This document shows positions 24,011-32,610 of a stretch of DNA of 64,000 nt, piece by piece. The stretch's first letter is position 1, and every line of letters begins with the position of its first letter. The translations under genes and the position numbers were made by a program. Source of the stretch: CAVTRI01 sp963737075. Lineage in GTDB: Bacteria; Actinomycetota; Acidimicrobiia; Acidimicrobiales; Palsa-688. Where the stretch lies: NCBI GenBank assembly GCA_963737075.1, contig CAVTRI010000002.1, positions 1,364,001 through 1,428,000 on the forward strand, read 5' to 3'. Below the pieces are notes generated by a model, which searched no databases, was not told the origin of the DNA, and saw nothing but the letters and a program-made list of their open reading frames with translations.

Positions 24011-24838
24011 TCAGCCCCCTCGACCGACCTGGCCGGCCAGGCGTGAGACGCCCGCCAGCCACGTATCGAGGTCGCCGCGGTCGGGGGCATAGAGCAGGTG
24101 CTGTATGCCGGAGTGCTCGTACTGCTCCAGCTCCGCCCCGATGGTTCGGTCATCGGTCGAGGCGTCCCATCCCACACGCAACGAGATCGTGAACTCCTCC
24201 TCTGGGCGGCGGGCCCGGAGCCGGTCTACGAGGGTGGCCGCATCGGCCGGCCTCACCCCGATGCCGTGGTAGCCATCGGCGATGCGTGTGGCGCGGTCGA
24301 TGGCCGGGTCGCTCGTTCCCCCGAGCCAGATGGGAATGTCGCTGGCCGGCTTGGGCTGCAGCCGGATGTCGTGGAACGGGTAGTACGGCCCGTCGTGTGT
24401 GGCGGGGTCATCGGCCCACGCGGTCCGCCACAAAGCGATGATCTCCTCGAGGCGGTCGCCGCGATGGTCATATGGGGCGCCGAGCGCCTCGTACTCCGCT
24501 GGCGACCAGCCGATCCCCGCCCCCACGGTCAGCCGGCCGTTGCTCTGGTAGTCGAGGCTGGCCAGGCTGTTGGCCACCGCCAGCGGGCTCGTGTACTGGG
24601 TGGCGACCAGCACGCTGGTCCCCAGCCCGACGCGGCTGGTGACGGCGCCGGCCATTGCCAACGACACCAGGGGGTCGCACAGATACGGCGAGGGGTAGTT
24701 CTGGTCGGCGGGGACCACCAGGTGGTCGCTGACCCACACGTCGTCGAGTCCGAGTTGCTCTGCCTGTAACGCAGCCCGGGCAATACCCCCGGGTGTCAGC
24801 GCCCGGCCGAACTGCGGGAGGTGAATACCGATGCGCAT
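24011..24838 (-). CDS. LLM class F420-dependent oxidoreductase
   Basis: 275 residues, a luciferase-like TIM barrel: MRIGIHLPQFGRALTPGGIARAALQAEQLGLDDVWVSDHLVVP, VGLGTSVLVATQYTSPLAVANSLASLDYQSNGRLTVGAGIGW and IPIWLGGTSDPAIDRATRIADGYHG. It likely uses reduced F420. ATG 24838 fits the family start (MRIGIHLPQ); a GTG at 24847 touches the FadE stop. Lies between a TetR gene and a FadE pair on one strand. Confidence 0.87.
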   Translation of the reverse strand: MRIGIHLPQFGRALTPGGIARAALQAEQLGLDDVWVSDHLVVPADQNYPSPYLCDPLVSLAMAGAVTSRVGLGTSVLVATQYTSPLAVANSLASLDYQSNGRLTVGAGIGWSPAEYEALGAPYDHRGDRLEEIIALWRTAWADDPATHDGPYYPFHDIRLQPKPASDIPIWLGGTSDPAIDRATRIADGYHGIGVRPADAATLVDRLRARRPEEEFTISLRVGWDASTDDRTIGAELEQYEHSGIQHLLYAPDRGDLDTWLAGVSRLAGQVGRGG

Positions 24839-24847
24839 GACCGTCAC

Positions 24848-26121
24848 TTACCGGGTGGGAGCGCTGCGGGGCACATTCCTGAACGGAATGTCTTTGTCCC
24901 CGGTGCGCTCACGCGGCATACCCAGCGCCCGTTCGCTGATCACGTTGCGGCTCATCTCCGTCGTGCCGCCGCCGATGCAGGATGCTTGGCGCATCAGAAA
25001 GCCGACGCCGGCCTGCCCGAACCCTTCGTCGCCGTCGCCCCACGCGACTGCGCTCGCTCCCGTCAGCTCGAACGCGATCGACGCCATGCGCACGGCGGAT
25101 GTCCCGCCGAACAGACGGGTGATGGCCGCTGACTGATCGTTGGTTCGTCCCGTCCGGATACCGTCAGCGATCCGGCGGGTGAGCGCGTCGCCCACCAGTT
25201 CCAGCGCCCGTGCCTCGCCCACCAGCTCGAGTGCTTTCTCCTTGTGGAGATGACCCGAGCGGGCGACGCGGCGCGCCAAACCTCGGGCGCCATCGGCCCC
25301 TCCCCGGGTCATGCGCTGCCCGGCGGGTCGGGTCACGTACGGCGAGCCGCCGCTTACCGTTCGCTCGTGGTACATCCAGCGCACCCCGACCGTCCACCCC
25401 TGGTCGACTTCCCCGATCCGGTCGGCGTCGGGGATGCGGACGTCGGTGAGGAACTCCTGGCAAAACTCCTTGGAACCGTTGAGCATCTCAATCCGGTGCA
25501 GCTCGATGCCCGGATAGTGGATCGGCATTGCGAACACCGTCAGCCCTCGATGTTTGGGCACATCCCAGTTGGTCCGGGTCAGGCATATCGCCCAGTCCGC
25601 CCACCAGGCGCCCGTGGTCCAGATCTTGGAGCCGTTGATCACCCACTCGTCGCCGTCCCGCAGGGCGGTGGTCTGGGCTCCGGCCGCGTCGGATCCTCCG
25701 CTCGGCTCGGACAGGAACTGCATCCAGAACGCCTCACCGCGGAGAATCGGCGGCACCAAGCGCTTCTTTTGTTCATCCGTGCCGAACTCCAGCAGCACCG
25801 CCATGCACGGCGTGAAGGTCGGAATCTGCGTCTCCGACGGGTAGTCGTAGCCGACGAGCTCCCGGTTGAGCGCCTCCTGGTGCGCCATGGTGAGGCCCTG
25901 ACCGCCGTATTCGCGGGGACGCAGATGCCGGCCAACCCTCCGTCGAACAGCAGGCGCTGCAACTCCCGGCAGCGGCCGATTCGGGCCAGCTCCTCTTCGT
26001 CGGGCCGGACGGCACCGATCGCTGGGCCACCTTTGGGCGCCGGGGGCATGTTGGCTTCGAGCCACGTTCGGGCCCGATCGGCGAACGCCTCGACGCTCTC
26101 CATGTCCGTGCTGACGGTCAA
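24848..26121 (-). pseudogene. Acyl-CoA dehydrogenase, frameshifted at a C-run near 25915
   Basis: A FadE-type dehydrogenase split over two frames. The first (from TTG 26121 or ATG 26103) reads MESVEAFADRARTWLEANMPP...LFDGGLAGICVP; the second continues REYGGQGLTMAHQEALNREL, FLSEPSGGSDAAGAQT, VINGSKIWTTGAW and ends GGGTTEMSRNVISERALGMP. On the coding strand the join falls at gtccccgcgaatac; five Cs instead of four would give an unbroken VPREYGGQG. A one-base homopolymer loss is the simplest explanation and may be a sequencing error. TTGA overlap with the neighbouring FadE suggests the two make an alpha-beta heterotetramer, as FadE28-FadE29 do in steroid side-chain oxidation. Confidence 0.82.
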
Positions 26122-27251
26122 TGCTGGCTCCCCTCGAGCATGCGGCCGAGACGAGCGGCGTGCTCGTCGGGCGTGCCAAAGACCGCGGCGTTGGTGGTCA
26201 CCCGCCGCAGAAACAGGTGCAAATCGTGATCGAACGTGACCCCGATGCCTCCATGGAGCTGGACGCAGTCCTGCACCAGTTCGGTTCCGTAGCGGCCGGC
26301 GTACTGTTTGGCTGCGCTGACGAGTTCGGCCCGGTTCGCAGCGTCATCCTCGACGGCTTGAGCGGCCTGGGCGACGATGGCATGACTGCCCTCCAGCCAC
26401 ATCTTCAAGTCTGCGAACCGGTGCTTGATCTCCTGGTACGAGGCGAGCGGCCGCCCGAACGAGTACCGGTTGAACGCCCACTCCAGCGTGGTGTCAAATG
26501 CCCACTGCATAGCGCCAACCGTCTCCGCCAGTTGGATCACAAGCGCCAGGTCTGTAAGCCAGGCAATCGCCGGGCCGGCCTGTCCCGGTGGGCCGACCAG
26601 TGCGTGACGGGGAATTCGCACGCCGTCCAACTCCGCGCGAGCGAACCTGCGTGTCATGTCGAGCCCTTGCAGGGGGATGATCGTCAGCCCTGTCGTGTCC
26701 ACGGGCACGAGGTACTGGCTCAGCCCACCGCCTTCGGCAGCCGTCACCAGCAGCACGGCGGCTTCGGCGCCCGCCTCCACCGGGGCCTTGGCGCCTTCGA
26801 GGACCACGTCGTCGCCGTCAGGACGGGCTTGCAGTGCGATGCTCCCCAACCGGTCGTTGGGAGCGGGTTCGGCGAGCGCCCAAGCCCCCACGTGGTCGCC
26901 CGAGAGCAGCGCGGCCAACGGACCGGCCTTCTGTTCGTCGGTGCCCCAACGGCCAAGTGCTGCGGCGACCAGATTGGCGGGGCCCAACGGTCCGGGCGCG
27001 GCGTGGAAACCGAACTCGTAGGCGACGAGCATGAGATCGAGGACGCCCGCCCCGCTCACGCTGCCGCCGCCGGCCGCTTCGGGAACGACGAGCGACGTCC
27101 AGCCCAGATCTGCGCCCTGCCGCCAGTAGTCCGGCTCGAAACCAGCCTTCGCGCCCTGCAACGCACGGATCTTTGCCGGCGACGCCTGCGCCTCCAGGAA
27201 GCGACGGGTGGTGTCCGAAAGCAGTTCCTGGTCGGCGCTTCTGTCGAACAT
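26118..27251 (-). CDS. Acyl-CoA dehydrogenase family protein (partner subunit)
   Basis: 377 residues. MFDRSADQELLSDTTRRFLEAQASPAKIRALQG, WRQGADLGWTSLVVPEAAGGGSVSGAGVLD, LAEPAPNDRLGSIALQ, and the C-terminal AFNRYSFGRPLASYQEIKHRFADLKMWLEGSHAIV and VQLHGGIGVTFDHDLHLFLRR mark it. Members like this lack the canonical catalytic Glu and pair with a catalytic FadE; the partner is the overlapping gene at 24848. Its ATG at 27251 follows a 77-bp gap to the ligase upstream. Confidence 0.88.
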   Translation of the reverse strand: MFDRSADQELLSDTTRRFLEAQASPAKIRALQGAKAGFEPDYWRQGADLGWTSLVVPEAAGGGSVSGAGVLDLMLVAYEFGFHAAPGPLGPANLVAAALGRWGTDEQKAGPLAALLSGDHVGAWALAEPAPNDRLGSIALQARPDGDDVVLEGAKAPVEAGAEAAVLLVTAAEGGGLSQYLVPVDTTGLTIIPLQGLDMTRRFARAELDGVRIPRHALVGPPGQAGPAIAWLTDLALVIQLAETVGAMQWAFDTTLEWAFNRYSFGRPLASYQEIKHRFADLKMWLEGSHAIVAQAAQAVEDDAANRAELVSAAKQYAGRYGTELVQDCVQLHGGIGVTFDHDLHLFLRRVTTNAAVFGTPDEHAARLGRMLEGSQH

Positions 27252-27328
27252 ATAGGGCCGTCTCCTCGGTCGGCTTGCGGGCGTCGCGCATCCTAACGAG
27301 ATTGGACGGCGCGCGGAAAGACGCAGCC

Positions 27329-28810
27329 TCAGCGTTCTGCCGCTCGCTCCTCCGCCAGCTTGGACCGGTTGATCTTTCCTGCCGCCGTACGAGGTAGCGC
27401 GGCCAGGATCTCGAACGTTTTCGGCACCTTCGGTCCTGTCAGCCGCTCCTTGGCGAACGCACGCAGGCTTTCTCCAGAAGGGGGACGGTCCGGGTTGGAC
27501 GGCTGAACAATGGCGTGCACGCGGTGCCCCCATTCCGGGTCGGGCAGTCCCACGACCACCACGTCAGCCACGCCGGGGTGCGAGGACAAGGCGGCTTCGA
27601 CCTCGGCCGGGAACACGTTGACGCCGCCGGTCACGATCATGTCCTGCCGCCGGTCGGCGATGTACAGGAAGCCTTCGGCGTCGAGCCAGCCCATGTCGCC
27701 GAAGGTCCGGTAGCCGCCCCGGATCGGCTCAGGTGTTGGAACGCCGATGTACTCGAACGGTGGCTCGTCGCTGTTGAGGCGCATCCAGATCTCGCCCACC
27801 TCACCGGCGGGAAGCGGCTGGCGGTCGCCATCGAGAATGGCGATGTCGCAGTCCACGGCCCGCCCGACCGTACCCGGACGATCGAGCCACTCCTTGCCGG
27901 TGCACACGGTGCTGCCGAGGCGTTCGCTGCCTCCGTACACGAACAGGAACCGTTCGGGCGGGATCAGCTGGAGCCACACCCGAGCCGCCCACTCAGGCAG
28001 GCTGGCACCGCCGTAGCTGACCTGCTCCAGGCTGGAGAAGTCCCGTCCGCGAACCCCATCGAGGCGTGCGATCCGCTGGAGCATGGTGGGCACGAGGATC
28101 GTCATGGTGACCCGGTGGCGCTCGATCAGGTCCACGGCCCGGGCGGCGTCGAAATGCTCCATCAGCACCACCTGACAGCCCCGCAAGAGCGGCGGAAAAC
28201 AACAGAGCTGTCCGTTCGTGTGGTACAGCGGTGACGCGCAAAGCGTCACCCGCATCGCGTCGCCACCGAACCCCCCCGGCGTTTCCTCGGTGTGGACGTA
28301 CAACGCCGGTGAAGGAGCGACGATGATCTTGGGCGAGCCTGTCGAGCCCGACGACGCGACCAGCCGGGCGGCGCGCGGCAGCCGGTCAACGGGCGGCGGT
28401 CTCGTGCCAAGCTCGGCGCCGGTTGCCAGCTCTGCCGAGGTGAGCGCCCCGGGCCAGTCGGCCGCCACCAGACGGGGCTCGACCGTGCCCAGCAGCCGGT
28501 CTCGCTCCCAGGCGGGAAGGTCGCTGCGAAGGGGCAAGACGGACGCGCCGAGCTTCCAGGCCGCGAACGTCGCCGCCACGTGCTCAGGAGTATTGGCCAA
28601 TCCGATGACCACCACGTCGCCCTCGTCCACGTGCCGGGCGGCAAACAACTGGGCCATCTGGTTTGCACGCTCGTCGAGCTGTCGCCACGACCAGCGCACT
28701 TCGGTGCCATCATCGGCGACGAAGATGACTGCGGTGTCGTCTGCTCGCTCGCGAGCAAGATCAGTGAGACGTCGGCCGTACGGAACTCCAGCCTCGTTGC
28801 CGTCGGTCAT
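27329..28810 (-). CDS. Acyl-CoA synthetase (AMP-binding, FadD-type)
   Basis: 493 residues. ARLVASSGSTGSPKIIVAP is the ATP-binding P-loop (one residue off the usual TSGTTG), LFVYGGSERLGST the A5 region, GYRTFGDMGWLDAEGFLYIADRRQDMIVTGGVNVFPAEVE the A7-A8 motifs, and LPRTAAGKINRSKL the A10 catalytic lysine. It should make an acyl-CoA from a free acid. ATG 28810 gives normal length; codons upstream lie over two GGTGCACC palindromes that look regulatory. It heads the ligase-FadE pair-LLM-TetR block. Confidence 0.9.
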   Translation of the reverse strand: MTDGNEAGVPYGRRLTDLARERADDTAVIFVADDGTEVRWSWRQLDERANQMAQLFAARHVDEGDVVVIGLANTPEHVAATFAAWKLGASVLPLRSDLPAWERDRLLGTVEPRLVAADWPGALTSAELATGAELGTRPPPVDRLPRAARLVASSGSTGSPKIIVAPSPALYVHTEETPGGFGGDAMRVTLCASPLYHTNGQLCCFPPLLRGCQVVLMEHFDAARAVDLIERHRVTMTILVPTMLQRIARLDGVRGRDFSSLEQVSYGGASLPEWAARVWLQLIPPERFLFVYGGSERLGSTVCTGKEWLDRPGTVGRAVDCDIAILDGDRQPLPAGEVGEIWMRLNSDEPPFEYIGVPTPEPIRGGYRTFGDMGWLDAEGFLYIADRRQDMIVTGGVNVFPAEVEAALSSHPGVADVVVVGLPDPEWGHRVHAIVQPSNPDRPPSGESLRAFAKERLTGPKVPKTFEILAALPRTAAGKINRSKLAEERAAER

Positions 28811-28811
28811 T

Positions 28812-28838
28812 GGTGCACCGTCCACTGGTTGGTGCACC
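28812..28838. promoter_or_regulatory. Paired GGTGCACC palindromes upstream of the FadD gene
   Basis: Two perfect 8-bp palindromes GGTGCACC at 28812-28819 and 28831-28838, both within TTGGTGCACC, spaced 19 bp start to start (about two helical turns), immediately before the ATG at 28810. A candidate cooperative operator, perhaps for the TetR protein of this block. Confidence 0.45.
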
Positions 28839-28886
28839 CATCTCTGCTGTCTGATTCCCTCCCACACCGGGCGCCCAGCCGGTCGC

Positions 28887-31277
28887 TCACTCCGTGACCT
28901 CGAGAACGCCCGTATCGATCAGCTTCTGGACGTGGTCGTCGTCCAGGCCCAGCAGGTCACGGGCGATCTCCCGCGTGTGCTCGCCTAGCCACGGCGCGGG
29001 TTCTATGCGGGGGCCGCTCATACCGGTAGCCTGAAACGCCGCCCCTTCAAACAGCATCCGCCCCACGCCCGGCTGATCCCGTTCGACGAGGTAGCCCCGC
29101 TCGGTGAGATGGGGATCGTCGGCGAGGTCACTGGCGTAGGCGATCATGCCGGCGGGCACCCCGTGGGCCTGGAGGTGGTTCATGACCTCACGGTCGGTTC
29201 GCTGCGCGGTCCACTCTCCGATGTGGCCGTCGACCTCGTCGTGGCGGGAACGTCGGCCGTCGACATGAGCCAGGTCCGGAGCTGCCGTCCACGGAGGATC
29301 TCCCATTGCTTTGCAGAGACGACGCCAGTCCTCGTCGTCGCGGCAGGTGATCACGCACCACCGCTCTTCGCCTCGGCACGGGTACACGCCCCAGGGGGCT
29401 CCCCGCTCGCTGCGGTTGCCTGCCGGTCGTACCGATCCCGGGTGCAGGCCTTCCCGCAGGAACTGGTCCGCCAGCATCCCCAGCACAGTCTCCACCTGGG
29501 CCACCTCCACGTGGGCGCCTCGTCGCTCGCCGCGTTGGCGCCCGATCAGACACGCGAGAGCGGCCACCGCGCACAGCCGGCCGACCACGTGGTCCGGAAA
29601 GATGACGCCGGCGCCCGGCGGCATGCCACCGTCGGGGAAGTTCCATAGCCACGTCATCCCGCCCGCGGGCCGCGTGCTCGGCCCGTAGCCGAGCCAGGAC
29701 GCCCACGGGCCTCGCGAGCCCATGAGCTGGCTGCTGACCATGACCAGGTCGGGGTTGGCCTGGCGCAGCGTCTCATAGCCGAGACCGAGCTCGTCCATGG
29801 TGCCGCTGGAGTTGTTCTCAATGACGACGTCGGCCCGGGACACGAGCCGTCGCACCAGCTCGAGCCCTTCAGCGGTCTTGACATTCAGCCCGAGGCTTCG
29901 CTTCGTACGGCTGGAGGAGGCAAACGACGGGCTCGTCTGCCCTCCCGACACCAGGCGGATGAAATCCGGATAGGCGCGGCTCTCGACCTTGATGACGTCG
30001 GCCCCGTACTCCGCCAGCAGGCGTCCCGTCTCCACGCCAACCCCGCCGTGGCCGAAGTCGACGACGAGGAGATCGCGGAAGGGAAGCCCCGGTTCTGGCG
30101 CACCTTGTCGCCGTTGAGTCTCCCTGGGCTCAGGCCAGGAGGCCTCGACGGTCGCGTCATCCTCGCCGGTGATCGGCGCCCGATGGCGGAAGCCGATCCG
30201 CTCTCCGTCGATCTCGAAGAACCCCGACGCCACAGGACCCTGGGCACCGGGTGCGGCCTCCGCGTCGACGAACGAGCCTCGAACCGCGTAGTGCTCGGAC
30301 CCGAGAACGCCTGGCGGGTCGAGAACGGGTGTCATCACGATGCCTCGACGCTGAGCCTCGTCGGACAGCTCGGCCATCTTCCGGTCGGCGAAGAGGTCCT
30401 TGAACAGTGGGTCGAGGACGTCCTCCTGGATGCTCAGCCGGCCCAGCAGGCTGTCCCAGTGGTCGTCCTGCAGCAGCTCGGGTTCGCCCAACCACGCTCG
30501 CATCGCACGCCATTGGCGGGGGCTCAGGATGATCAGGCGGACGTAGCCGTCGGCGCAAGGGTACAGCGGGTAGACCGGGCCCGAGCCCGCCCGGATCTCG
30601 TGGTAGGCCCCTCCCGCGTTGCGTGCAGCACTGAAGTTGGGAAGTGACCAGTCGGCCACCTGGGCCGTAGCTTCCAGGACGGACAGATCGATGTGCTGCC
30701 CGGCGCCGGTCCTGAGACGCTGCCAATAGGCGGCGAGGGTGGCGAACGCCCCCATGATCCCCGCTACGTCGTAGGCGAGGGCCCCCGGCATCAACAGGGG
30801 CGGCCGGTCGGGCGTCCCGGACCGGAATACCTCGCCGGCCAACGCCGCCACCACCGGGTCGGTCGCTTGCCAGTCCCGGTACGGCCCGGTCTGGCCGAAA
30901 TCGGTGATCGACGTGACGATGAGGTGCGAGAAGCGGGCGGCCATCCTGGCCGGATCCAGACCGAGCGCGGCGAGCTCGGAAGGTCGTGACGTTTCCACCC
31001 ACACGTCCGCTCGTTGGAGCAGGCGGACCAGCCGGCGGCGTCCGACCTCGGAGCCGAGGTCGACCAGGCCGCCCCGCTTGTTGGCGTTGCGAACCGCGAA
31101 ATAGAGGCTGTGCCCCTGGTGGAGGGGCGGGAGCCGACGTGACGTCGCGCCGCCAGCGGGCTCGAGCCGGACCACGTCCGCCCCGAGATCGGCAAGGATG
31201 CGACCGCACAGCTCGCCGCTTTCGTCGGCCGTGTCGACGACACGGACGCCCGCCAGGGGCAGCTTGTCCAGGGGCAT
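28887..31277 (-). CDS. Double-domain family III (CaiB/BaiF) CoA-transferase
   Basis: 796 residues, two complete class III CoA-transferase units in one chain. Unit 1: LAGVRVVDTADESGELCGRILADLGADVVRLEP and ALAYDVAGIMGAFATLAAYWQRLRTGAGQHIDLSVLEA with the catalytic-position Asp. Unit 2 begins near residue 400: LLVVDFGHGGVGVETGRLLAEYGADVIKVES, and IFPDHVVGRLCAVAALACLIGRQRGERRGAHVEVAQ, again with an Asp. Most members are ~400 residues and dimerise as interlocked rings; this one may be its own heterodimer. Its start shares one base with the P450 stop (TGATG). It would activate the P450's carboxylated product or a side-chain acid to the CoA ester. Confidence 0.9.
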   Translation of the reverse strand: MPLDKLPLAGVRVVDTADESGELCGRILADLGADVVRLEPAGGATSRRLPPLHQGHSLYFAVRNANKRGGLVDLGSEVGRRRLVRLLQRADVWVETSRPSELAALGLDPARMAARFSHLIVTSITDFGQTGPYRDWQATDPVVAALAGEVFRSGTPDRPPLLMPGALAYDVAGIMGAFATLAAYWQRLRTGAGQHIDLSVLEATAQVADWSLPNFSAARNAGGAYHEIRAGSGPVYPLYPCADGYVRLIILSPRQWRAMRAWLGEPELLQDDHWDSLLGRLSIQEDVLDPLFKDLFADRKMAELSDEAQRRGIVMTPVLDPPGVLGSEHYAVRGSFVDAEAAPGAQGPVASGFFEIDGERIGFRHRAPITGEDDATVEASWPEPRETQRRQGAPEPGLPFRDLLVVDFGHGGVGVETGRLLAEYGADVIKVESRAYPDFIRLVSGGQTSPSFASSSRTKRSLGLNVKTAEGLELVRRLVSRADVVIENNSSGTMDELGLGYETLRQANPDLVMVSSQLMGSRGPWASWLGYGPSTRPAGGMTWLWNFPDGGMPPGAGVIFPDHVVGRLCAVAALACLIGRQRGERRGAHVEVAQVETVLGMLADQFLREGLHPGSVRPAGNRSERGAPWGVYPCRGEERWCVITCRDDEDWRRLCKAMGDPPWTAAPDLAHVDGRRSRHDEVDGHIGEWTAQRTDREVMNHLQAHGVPAGMIAYASDLADDPHLTERGYLVERDQPGVGRMLFEGAAFQATGMSGPRIEPAPWLGEHTREIARDLLGLDDDHVQKLIDTGVLEVTE

Positions 31278-32530
31278 CAGACGGCGACGGCCGCCCGATC
31301 CGAGGGGTGGAACCGGACGGGGAGGTGCTTGATACCGCCGATGAAGTTCGACCGCAGCCGCTTGGGGGCGTCCAATGCTTCAAGTCGGTCGATCCGGCGG
31401 ACGAGCTCCTCGTAAAACAGCTTGATCTCCATGCGGGCCAGGCTGGAGCCCAGGCAGTGGTGAGGGCCTCCGCCTCCGAACGCGATGTGGTTGTTGGGGG
31501 AGCGTGCGATGTCGAACGCGAAGGGATCGTTGAACACGTCCTCGTCACGGTTGGCCGACACGTACCAGATGCTCACCTTGTCCCCGGCGCGGAGCGTGTG
31601 ACCCTTGTAGTCCACGTCCTCGGTGACGTTGCGGCGGAAATACATGACGGGCGACGCCCACCGAAGGATCTCCTCGACGGCGGTGTCGATCATGCGCGGG
31701 TTGTCGACCAGCCGGGAGTACTGCTCGGGGTGCTCCAGGAAGGCGTTCATGGCGTGCGAGATGGCGTTGCGGGTCGTTTCGTTGCCAGCCACGGCCAACA
31801 GCAGGAAGAACAGGTTGAAGTCCATCTCCGACAGCTGATCCCCGTCGACGTCGGCCGACAGCAGCTTGGTGATGATGTCGTCCTTCGGGTCAGCCCGTCG
31901 GGTGTCCGCCAGCTGCTGGGCGTAGAAAAACATCTCCGTGAAGGCCTGTTGCACCTGCGCCTGGTTGACGGCGTACTCGGGGTCGTCGGCTCCGATCATC
32001 TGATTGGACCAGGAGAACAGCTTGTGTCGGTCCTCGTGGGGCACGCCCATCAGCTCTGCGATCACAATCAGCGGGAGCTCGGAGGCCATATCCACGACGA
32101 AATCCACTTCTCCTCGCGCCACGCCCTCAGCCGTAATCGCGGCCGTGACCTCGCGCAGCCGCGGCTCGAGCAAGCTGATCATGTGGGGGGTGAATCCGCG
32201 GTTGACCAGCTTGCGGTAGCGGGTGTGGGGAGGCGGGTCCATGGTCAGCATCATGTTGCCGCTCTCCATCTGGGCGTTGGCTTCCCGCTCCTCCGGAGTC
32301 AGCTCTTCGAGACCGACCACTCCACCCCGGTACTGGTCGGAGGAGAAGCGCTTGGCGTCGCGGCCGATGGCGACCACATCCTCGTGCTTCGTGAACACCC
32401 AGAACCCCGGTCCGTCAGGTTCGGGGTGCCGGTAGATGGGGGCGTGTTGGCGGAGGAAGGTGAACCACTCGTGAGGGACGCCCTCTGTGAAGCGATCCCT
32501 GTCGAGAAGATCGATGTCGTCCAGGTCCAT
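31277..32530 (-). CDS. Cytochrome P450 (CYP124/125/142-like)
   Basis: 417 residues. I-helix AVAGNETTRNAISHAM, ExxR in EEILRWASPVMYFRRNVTEDVDYKG, and heme loop HIAFGGGGPHHCLGSSLARMEIKLFYEELVRRI with the Cys ligand. The AGNETTRNAISH wording and the GGGGPHHCLG loop are those of the CYP124/125/142 families, which oxidise terminal methyl groups of cholesterol or branched chains. ATG 32530; a near-consensus KstR operator lies 32 bp upstream, which fits a sterol role. Substrate could also be another branched lipid. The start of the CoA-transferase gene overlaps its stop by one base. Confidence 0.88.
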   Translation of the reverse strand: MDLDDIDLLDRDRFTEGVPHEWFTFLRQHAPIYRHPEPDGPGFWVFTKHEDVVAIGRDAKRFSSDQYRGGVVGLEELTPEEREANAQMESGNMMLTMDPPPHTRYRKLVNRGFTPHMISLLEPRLREVTAAITAEGVARGEVDFVVDMASELPLIVIAELMGVPHEDRHKLFSWSNQMIGADDPEYAVNQAQVQQAFTEMFFYAQQLADTRRADPKDDIITKLLSADVDGDQLSEMDFNLFFLLLAVAGNETTRNAISHAMNAFLEHPEQYSRLVDNPRMIDTAVEEILRWASPVMYFRRNVTEDVDYKGHTLRAGDKVSIWYVSANRDEDVFNDPFAFDIARSPNNHIAFGGGGPHHCLGSSLARMEIKLFYEELVRRIDRLEALDAPKRLRSNFIGGIKHLPVRFHPSDRAAVAV

Positions 32531-32561
32531 GCCAGGTTCCTCCCCTCGGGTGGCGGAAAAC

Positions 32562-32575
32562 TGTAACACGTTCCT
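32562..32575. promoter_or_regulatory. KstR-like operator upstream of the P450
   Basis: TGTAACACGTTCCT against the KstR consensus TnnAACnnGTTnnA: the AACnnGTT core is exact and one flanking base of the 14-mer differs. It lies 32-45 bp upstream of the P450 start. KstR is the TetR-type repressor of cholesterol catabolism in mycobacteria and rhodococci; no kstR gene is recognisable here, although two TetR genes are present. Confidence 0.45.
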
Positions 32576-32610
32576 ATTGGGTCCCTGCCGGCTGGCCGGA
32601 CCCCGCATCG

